A DNA stretch of 12,130 nt from Bryobacteraceae bacterium (GTDB lineage Bacteria; Acidobacteriota; Terriglobia; Bryobacterales; Bryobacteraceae). Position numbers and translations under genes: made by a program. The notes beneath the pieces are model-generated. The model made no database searches, had not been told where the DNA came from, and saw only the letters and a program-made list of their open reading frames with translations. The stretch lies in assembly GCA_014379815.1 (NCBI GenBank), contig JACMLA010000644.1, positions 1 to 12,130 of the forward strand. Reading direction: 5' to 3'. Below, piece after piece: positions 6,868 through 12,130 of the stretch (its first letter is position 1; each line of letters opens with the position of its first letter).

Positions 6868-7200
6868 ATGCGCCATCTCCTCGGCATAGTACTACTGCTG
6901 CAAGCCTTCGCGCTGTATGCCGTCCCATCTCAGGACGAAGTGCTTCCTCAGGCGGAAAGCAATTACGAATTTGTCTCCGGAATCGTATCGGATCTGCCGC
7001 CGGGCAAAATTGTCGTGAACCGGGCAGTTCTCGGCAAACCGCCCGAGAATCGCACCTTTTCCATCACTGCTGAAACCAAAATTGAAGGACGCCTTCGTCC
7101 ACGGGTCCGGGTGACTGTAGGCTTCCGGACGACAGAAGACGGCGAACCCGTAGCGGTCCGCATTATTGTCCGTCCACAGGCTGGGAATGGGAAGAAGTAG
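6868..7200 (+). CDS. Small secreted protein, DUF5666-like
   Basis: A 110-residue protein with a Sec signal peptide: MRHLL, a hydrophobic core to about residue 17, and a probable cleavage near residues 18-20 (AVPS). The mature part is one small beta-rich unit: FVSGIVSDLPPGKIVVN, then TFSITAETKIEG, then a valine-rich strand (RVRVTVGF) and EPVAVRIIVR. This order resembles DUF5666-type domains (a strand pair, T-x-T-K-I, a basic strand, then an x-A-x-x-I strand). That family has no known biochemical role. The ATG at 6868 has only a weak purine stretch upstream. The 3' end overlaps glmU on the other strand by 38 bp. It may be read from the aceE-truB transcript or on its own. The assignment to the DUF is by eye and needs a profile search. 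Confidence 0.7.
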   Translation: MRHLLGIVLLLQAFALYAVPSQDEVLPQAESNYEFVSGIVSDLPPGKIVVNRAVLGKPPENRTFSITAETKIEGRLRPRVRVTVGFRTTEDGEPVAVRIIVRPQAGNGKK

Positions 7201-8578
7201 TCGCTTTTCGTTTTGCGACCCACCCTTCTTTATTGACCTGGCGTCCGCGGCCCAAGCCTAGTGCTCCCGGTGGCACACCGTCTGTGATCACAGATCCTGC
7301 TGCTACGTAAGCCTGATTGCCGACCTCTACCGGAGCTACCAGCGTCGAATTGCTTCCAAGAAAAGCTTTTTCACCCACGATGGTTTTGTGCTTTTTGTCA
7401 CCATCGTAGTTGCAGGTGATCGTGCCTGCGCCGATGTTCGTGCCTGCGCCAATTTCAGAGTCGCCCAGATAGGCCAGATGTCCTGCCTTAACGCCTTCAC
7501 CGAACCGGGTCTTCTTCAGTTCTACGAAGTTTCCGATGTGTGAGCCTGCACCGACGAAGTTGTCTGTGCGCAGGCGTGCGAAAGGTCCGATAGAAGCGCC
7601 CGACTCCACGACGGAGGCGTGAATCAGTGTGTATGGTGCGATATCGACATCGTCAGCAATCAACGAGTTGCTAACGATCGCGCCTGCTCCGATCCGGCAA
7701 TTCTCTCCAACAACAGTTTTTCCGGTAAGGTGCGCAAACGGCTCGATCACGCTATCCATTCCAACGTTCACATCGGGGTCGATGGACACCGTGTCAGGTC
7801 GCAGGATGGTCACGCCGGAGAGCATCAGCTGGTTGGCTTTTCGCAGCCGGAAGATCATCTCAACTTCAGCAAGATCCACCCGGGTATTGATTCCCAGCAA
7901 TTCGTTTGGATCCGGGTGCAGGAGGGCACTTACTTTGTGTCCCGCGGCGTTCAGGATTCCGGCAATGTCGGTCAGGTAGTATTCACCAGAAACCGGATTC
8001 GGCGTAATCTTGTGCAACCACTCCCAGAGCAGAGAGGCGTCAAAACAGTACATTCCTGAGTTAATCAGGCGGACCGTTTTCTGCTGCGGAGTAGCAACTT
8101 TGTCTTCCACAATAGCCAGCAGGTACTGCGCCGCATCCACAATGCAGCGTCCATAGCCCGCCGGATTCACCAGCTCCGTCGTGACCACAGTCGCTGCCAC
8201 GCCGGCCTTGTCGTGATGCTCGACCAGGCGGGTTAATGTAGCCGGGGAAAGCAGAGGGCCATCTCCGTTCAACACGAGCAGGCGTCCTTCGTGATCCGGG
8301 ACAACCTCTCTGCACATCTCGACTGCGTGTCCGGTCCCTTTTTGCTCGGTCTGACGTGCGAAACGCAAACCACGACCCGCGAGCAGCGATTCTACTTTTT
8401 CGGCCTGATGCCCTGTCACGACGACCACGCGATCCGCGGGAGCTATGGTCAATGCCGCCCGGACCACGTGCTCGACAAGAGCAAGCCCTCCTGCTTCGTG
8501 CAGCACCTTTGCCTTCCGGGAACTCATGCGCGTGCCTAGCCCGGCCGCAAGAATCAGGATCGTTGCTTTATTGTCCAT
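7163..8578 (-). CDS. glmU: Bifunctional GlmU: GlcNAc-1-P uridyltransferase / glucosamine-1-P acetyltransferase
   Basis: A 471-residue cytoplasmic enzyme (E. coli GlmU: 456). The C-terminal domain acetylates glucosamine-1-phosphate, and the N-terminal domain then transfers UMP to give UDP-GlcNAc for peptidoglycan and lipopolysaccharide. The pyrophosphorylase signature LAAGLGTRM is at residues 10-18, followed by KAKVLHEAGG, where most homologues have KPKVLH. The uridyltransferase metal-site region contains LNGDGPLL. From about residue 250 hexapeptide repeats form a left-handed beta helix, with His367 in KAGHLAYLGD and the NIGAGTITCNYDG loop for acetyl-CoA chemistry. The last 15 or so residues are a polar tail encoded opposite the small secreted gene. 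The ATG at 8578 lies 19 bp after the yvcK stop and has no strong Shine-Dalgarno, so coupling to yvcK is likely. Confidence 0.97.
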   Translation of the reverse strand: MDNKATILILAAGLGTRMSSRKAKVLHEAGGLALVEHVVRAALTIAPADRVVVVTGHQAEKVESLLAGRGLRFARQTEQKGTGHAVEMCREVVPDHEGRLLVLNGDGPLLSPATLTRLVEHHDKAGVAATVVTTELVNPAGYGRCIVDAAQYLLAIVEDKVATPQQKTVRLINSGMYCFDASLLWEWLHKITPNPVSGEYYLTDIAGILNAAGHKVSALLHPDPNELLGINTRVDLAEVEMIFRLRKANQLMLSGVTILRPDTVSIDPDVNVGMDSVIEPFAHLTGKTVVGENCRIGAGAIVSNSLIADDVDIAPYTLIHASVVESGASIGPFARLRTDNFVGAGSHIGNFVELKKTRFGEGVKAGHLAYLGDSEIGAGTNIGAGTITCNYDGDKKHKTIVGEKAFLGSNSTLVAPVEVGNQAYVAAGSVITDGVPPGALGLGRGRQVNKEGWVAKRKATTSSHSQPVDGQ

Positions 8579-8597
8579 CCGTATCTGATTGTCTCAG

Positions 8598-9650
8598 TCA
8601 GGCTGTCTGGACACGCCGGTTACGCCGCCGCGCCGCCGCTGCCAACTCCACAGCAGTGGCTGCGAGAGCTTCGGAATTGTGACGCACCTTCGGACCATCT
8701 GCTGCCAGTTCCCGCTCAATCACACGAACGCCCATCTGCGCTAGCTTCACGCTGTCGTTTACCACTGGCTGAGACCGTGCCGCTGCGTAGCGCTTTTGCA
8801 AAGGATCCGCAATTGGGCGATTGTTACAAACCACCACATCGATCAATTTACGCTTCGCGTGGTCGTGGATGGCTCTCACGTGGTCAGACGCGGTGAACTG
8901 TGATGTTTCACCAGGTTGCCACATGAGATTGACGAAGTGCACCTTTAGCGCAAGCGAATCCGCGATTGCCTCGGGCACACCTCTCACCAGCAAATTGGGG
9001 ATCACGCTGGTGAAGAGCGATCCGGGGCCCATGGTGATGAGGTCTGCGGCGGCGATGGCAGCCAAAGTTTCCGGCATTGGTCTGGGCCTTGCCGGCTTCA
9101 CGCGAATGCGGTGAATGCGTGCTTTTGACTTGCTGATCCGACTTTCGCCCTCGATCCGTGTACCGTCCGCCATCTGGGCTTCCAGTACGACCTTCGCCGA
9201 GGTAGCGGGGTATATGCGTCCACAGGTTGCCAGAACGTCGGATGCGTGTTGTACCGCCCGGGCAAAATCGCCGCCGGAGAGATCGGTCATCGCTGTCAGA
9301 AACAGATTGCCCAGAGTGTGCCCTTTCAGTCCTTTGCCGGAGCTGAAGCGGTACTGGAAGAGTTGAGCCAGCAGTGCCTCGTCTTCAGACAAGGCCACCA
9401 GACAATTGCGGATGTCTCCAGGCGGCAGAATATCGAAATCACGGCGGAGCCTTCCAGAGCTTCCGCCATCGTCGGCAACGGTGACGACAGCGGTCAGATC
9501 GAGGCTTTGGAAGTCCTCAGGACTATCACTGGACGAGCCGCAGTGTATGTAAGTCTTGAGTCCGTGTAAGAGGGTGGACAGACCGTTTCCGCCCCCGATA
9601 GCAACGATTCGGAGGGGATCGTCAGCACCAAACCGCCTGCGAGGAGCCAC
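8598..9650 (-). CDS. yvcK: YvcK/GlmR-family protein (CofD-like fold)
   Basis: A 350-residue cytoplasmic protein of the UPF0052/CofD-like family. Visible motifs are GGGNG (19-23), VADDGGSSGRLRRDF (58-72), PPGDIRNCLVAL (76-87), GLKGHTLGNLFLTA (107-120), DLITMGPGSLFTS (203-215) and NLMWQPGETSQFTASDH (241-257). These are the conserved blocks of YvcK, not of true CofD. In Bacillus subtilis and Listeria family members bind UDP-GlcNAc, are needed on gluconeogenic carbon sources, and (as GlmR) stimulate GlmS; the mycobacterial homologue is CuvA. Here glmU, which makes UDP-GlcNAc, is 19 bp downstream, and a sensor kinase gene ends 3 bp upstream. The start is GTG at 9650, with a GGGA-type site about 9 bases before it; there is no ATG before the first motif. 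A role in UDP-GlcNAc homeostasis is inferred from family and context. Confidence 0.93.
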   Translation of the reverse strand: MAPRRRFGADDPLRIVAIGGGNGLSTLLHGLKTYIHCGSSSDSPEDFQSLDLTAVVTVADDGGSSGRLRRDFDILPPGDIRNCLVALSEDEALLAQLFQYRFSSGKGLKGHTLGNLFLTAMTDLSGGDFARAVQHASDVLATCGRIYPATSAKVVLEAQMADGTRIEGESRISKSKARIHRIRVKPARPRPMPETLAAIAAADLITMGPGSLFTSVIPNLLVRGVPEAIADSLALKVHFVNLMWQPGETSQFTASDHVRAIHDHAKRKLIDVVVCNNRPIADPLQKRYAAARSQPVVNDSVKLAQMGVRVIERELAADGPKVRHNSEALAATAVELAAAARRRNRRVQTA

Positions 9651-9653
9651 AAG

Positions 9654-12130
9654 TCAGGATCCCACAACGCCAGCTGGCACCCAGCGCCGCAGAGCTATGG
9701 TCAGCGCTTCGATTGCCAGTGGTTTCGTGAGGTAGTCGTTCATGCCCGCACTGAGGCATTTCTCACGATCTTCCGGCATCGCATGAGCCGTTAACGCGAT
9801 AATGGGTACTTCGGAGAAGTAACCCCCGCGCGCCCGGGCCGTTCGTGACGCTTCATAACCGTCCATGTGAGGCATCTGGCAATCCATCAGGACGACGTCG
9901 TACAAACCCGCCTCCATTCGTTCCAGCGCCTCCACACCATCTGAGGCGATGTCGACTTCGAAGCCGAGCCGTTTCAACATCCATGTAGCGACACGGCGAT
10001 TGACGGCGTTGTCTTCGACCAGCAGGACTTTTCCAGAACCTGGAATCGCCGCGGAACTCTGCGCAACTGGAGCTGGCAAAGCTTCTTCAATGCGAACCGG
10101 AGCTCGACCAGGTTCATCGAGTGCGGCGAGGACGAGCTTGCGCTTGAGTGGACTTGCGAGCCGGCGGGTCTGGTTGCCAGTATCTGGCGCATACTCGCCA
10201 CCATGCGTCAGGATCACTTTCGGCCCAGTCCAGTTATTCAAGACGGGAGAGCCCTCACGGGCTAAGAGCGTCGCCCCCGAATCGATCTGCGGAATGGCAG
10301 GGAGCTTGACCCGGTCCCTCAGCCACCAGCGCAGGGCACTACTGGAGGAGTTACCAGCATCGATGACCACCGGACGCGAATGGCTTACGGGTTGCGGTAC
10401 CGGGGACACCATCGGCAGAGGCAATTCGAAGAAAAACGTCGAACCGACTCCTGGCGTGCTCTCTACGGCGATCCCGCCGTCCATCAATTCAACCAGTTGT
10501 TTCGAAATAGCCAGCCCCAGTCCGAAGCCGCCATACTGGCGGGTAGTGCCACCATCGACCTGAACAAACCTTTGAAACAATCGCTTGCTTGCTTCGGCCT
10601 CGATGCCGATGCCAGTATCTGCTACCTCGAATCGCATCAGTCCGATGGCACCTGGCGCAGGATAGATTCGAACGTGGACTGAGCCGGAAGCTGTAAACTT
10701 GACTGCGTTGCTGACCAGATTCAGCAGGATCTGGAGAATCCGGAATGCATCTCCCCGCAACATAGTCCCCGGTGGCAGTTCCACCCATCCGGCCAGATCC
10801 AGTTGCTTTTCGCGAGCTTGCTGGGTCGAGATGTCCAGCGCGGATTCCAGCACGGTTTCCGGATCGAACTCTTTTACTTCCAGCTGCAGCCGGCCCGACT
10901 CGATCCGCGAGGTGTCCAATACGTCGCTGATCAAGTGAAGCAGAGCGTTAGCACTCTCGCGTATGATTCCAAGCGATTCCCTCTTCTCCGGGTTTGCTTC
11001 AGAGCCGAGGAGCATTGCAGTGGTGCCGCACACGGCGTTGAGGGGTGTTCTGAGCTCATGACTGACGTTTGCAAGAAATTCGGATTTGTATCTTGACGCC
11101 TCCAGTGCCTCGTCCCTTGCGGTTGCGAGCGCGTGCTCGGCTCGCCGGCGTTCGGCGACTTCCTCCGTCAACTCGGAAGTCCTCCGCTGCACCAGATCTT
11201 CTGCGAACTGGGTCCGCCCAAGGGAATGTTTCGTCCACAACGACCCGATCAGCGTGATCAACAGTCCCGCAGCGCCGACGCCGATCGGAATCCACCAGAC
11301 TGGAGGTCGGGCAACCGGTTCGCACACAATACGCCAGGTTCGATCGGCAACGCGGAGCGTTCGCGAGACGACTGTGCCAGTCGGATTCTTCCGGATGTCG
11401 GAATGTCGCGAAGCATGCAGATGGAGCAGAGTCGGCTTTGCTGGATCGGTTTCATCCCACAAACTGATCTGAATCCCAGCTGGCTGGAGGTATCCCAGCG
11501 CGTGGTTTACGAGAACCGCGGGCTGGACGCCAACTACCAGAAAACCGTCAGGTGCTCCGTGCCCCTCAGACCACCAGATTGGGGCGAGGAATGTCATGCG
11601 CGCAGCGGAGTCGTGAACATAACGAATCGTACCGGAGGAAGCAACCTGTCTCGTTGAGGTTGCGCGGCTGATCGCGGCGAGCGTCTCGGGCCTGGATGCG
11701 GCGTCGAAGCCAATGCCCGCGCGCGCCGCGTCTCCGGGCGCCGCGTACAGCACCGGATAATAGGAAGCGTTATCCGGCGCTCGTTTTAATGAGCCTTTAG
11801 GGTCACGAACAGAGATAAACGATCGGGGAGCACCCGATGTTGCGAGGAGTGATTCAAAGGCACTGCGCTCGGAATGTCTTACGCGAGGCAAAAAAGAGAT
11901 TAAGTGGCCAATGTTGTCTCTCTGAACGGCATTCGCCACATGAACAAAGCTCGCCGGGGTCAATTTGTCTCGCGTGTCGAGTAAGCTGGCTACTGTTGTC
12001 AGGGTTGCGAGTGTTGCCTCAGCTTCCCTGCTCACGGCAGCAAAGCGATTTTCGGCAGCCGCTTGTGTATCCCGATTGAAAATTCGCCATTGCTGATTGC
12101 GCGTCAGTACTGCGCCTGCGATCGACAACA
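9654..12130 (-). CDS. CHASE-domain hybrid sensor histidine kinase, N-terminus outside window
   Basis: At least 824 residues (numbered from the TTG at 12128; the true start is probably beyond the right edge, since the window cuts the first membrane helix). An extracytoplasmic CHASE-type sensor domain fills about residues 20-225 (the ISVRDP and [10 protein letters not shown] stretches and GIGFD are typical). A membrane helix starts at Trp278-Trp279, followed by a coiled linker to about 340. The HisKA domain has the phospho-acceptor His357 in SHELRTPLN. The HATPase domain has [15 protein letters not shown] (Asp504) and [10 protein letters not shown] degenerate receiver-like segment follows (about 585-680), then a full receiver with acidic EDN and the acceptor Asp749 in [13 protein letters not shown] and KP in LTKPLA. 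There is no HPt domain, so phosphorelay would need a separate partner. It ends 3 bp before yvcK. The ligand is unknown. Confidence 0.93.
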   Translation of the reverse strand, partial: LSIAGAVLTRNQQWRIFNRDTQAAAENRFAAVSREAEATLATLTTVASLLDTRDKLTPASFVHVANAVQRDNIGHLISFLPRVRHSERSAFESLLATSGAPRSFISVRDPKGSLKRAPDNASYYPVLYAAPGDAARAGIGFDAASRPETLAAISRATSTRQVASSGTIRYVHDSAARMTFLAPIWWSEGHGAPDGFLVVGVQPAVLVNHALGYLQPAGIQISLWDETDPAKPTLLHLHASRHSDIRKNPTGTVVSRTLRVADRTWRIVCEPVARPPVWWIPIGVGAAGLLITLIGSLWTKHSLGRTQFAEDLVQRRTSELTEEVAERRRAEHALATARDEALEASRYKSEFLANVSHELRTPLNAVCGTTAMLLGSEANPEKRESLGIIRESANALLHLISDVLDTSRIESGRLQLEVKEFDPETVLESALDISTQQAREKQLDLAGWVELPPGTMLRGDAFRILQILLNLVSNAVKFTASGSVHVRIYPAPGAIGLMRFEVADTGIGIEAEASKRLFQRFVQVDGGTTRQYGGFGLGLAISKQLVELMDGGIAVESTPGVGSTFFFELPLPMVSPVPQPVSHSRPVVIDAGNSSSSALRWWLRDRVKLPAIPQIDSGATLLAREGSPVLNNWTGPKVILTHGGEYAPDTGNQTRRLASPLKRKLVLAALDEPGRAPVRIEEALPAPVAQSSAAIPGSGKVLLVEDNAVNRRVATWMLKRLGFEVDIASDGVEALERMEAGLYDVVLMDCQMPHMDGYEASRTARARGGYFSEVPIIALTAHAMPEDREKCLSAGMNDYLTKPLAIEALTIALRRWVPAGVVGS

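Noticed and set aside
7200..7219. GTCGC / GCGAC hairpin as intrinsic terminator
   Set aside because: Five-pair stem with a 10-base loop and no clean T-run after it; it also encodes part of GlmU.
9949..10563. Plus-strand frame of 204 codons opposite the kinase
   Set aside because: Serine- and arginine-rich shadow of the receiver and linker region of the histidine kinase; no start signal or motif.

Overview
The window reads as chromosomal core-genome DNA from a moderately GC-rich Gram-negative bacterium. The gene content fits an Acidobacteriota lineage (Bryobacter/Solibacter-like): a homodimeric AceE-type pyruvate dehydrogenase, a YvcK homologue beside glmU, a CHASE-type hybrid histidine kinase and lineage-specific secreted proteins. 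The phylum is an inference from gene types and style, not a measurement. I see no mobile element, CRISPR array, tRNA, rRNA or phage gene.

Layout, left to right. (1) A long minus-strand reading frame for a secreted TPR-like protein of unknown function enters from the left edge and starts at 1179. (2) After a 200 bp divergent intergenic region comes cca (plus strand, tRNA CCA-end nucleotidyltransferase with an HD domain), which seems to start at a GTG without a ribosome binding site. (3) sixA (minus, phosphohistidine phosphatase) converges on cca with an 11 bp overlap. (4) aceE (plus, pyruvate dehydrogenase E1) starts 34 bp from the sixA start, in the opposite direction. (5) truB (plus, tRNA pseudouridine-55 synthase) follows aceE. 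It has all catalytic motifs but no ATG, GTG or TTG start in frame, so an ACG start overlapping the aceE stop is proposed. (6) A small secreted protein resembling DUF5666 follows. (7) On the minus strand, reading from the right edge, come a hybrid sensor histidine kinase (partial at its N-terminus), yvcK/glmR and glmU, with gaps of only 3 and 19 bp. They look like one operon.

Two functional themes stand out. The glmU-yvcK pair joins the enzyme that makes UDP-GlcNAc to a member of the family known in Firmicutes to bind UDP-GlcNAc and tune its synthesis. Here a membrane sensor kinase sits directly upstream in the same operon, which suggests signal-linked control of cell-wall precursor supply. 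The cca-sixA-aceE-truB block is a compact mix of tRNA maturation and central metabolism with overlapping gene ends and unusual translation starts.

I do not see a clearly new multi-gene system such as a defence island. The best leads are the non-canonical truB start, the kinase-yvcK-glmU operon and the degenerate receiver in the kinase.
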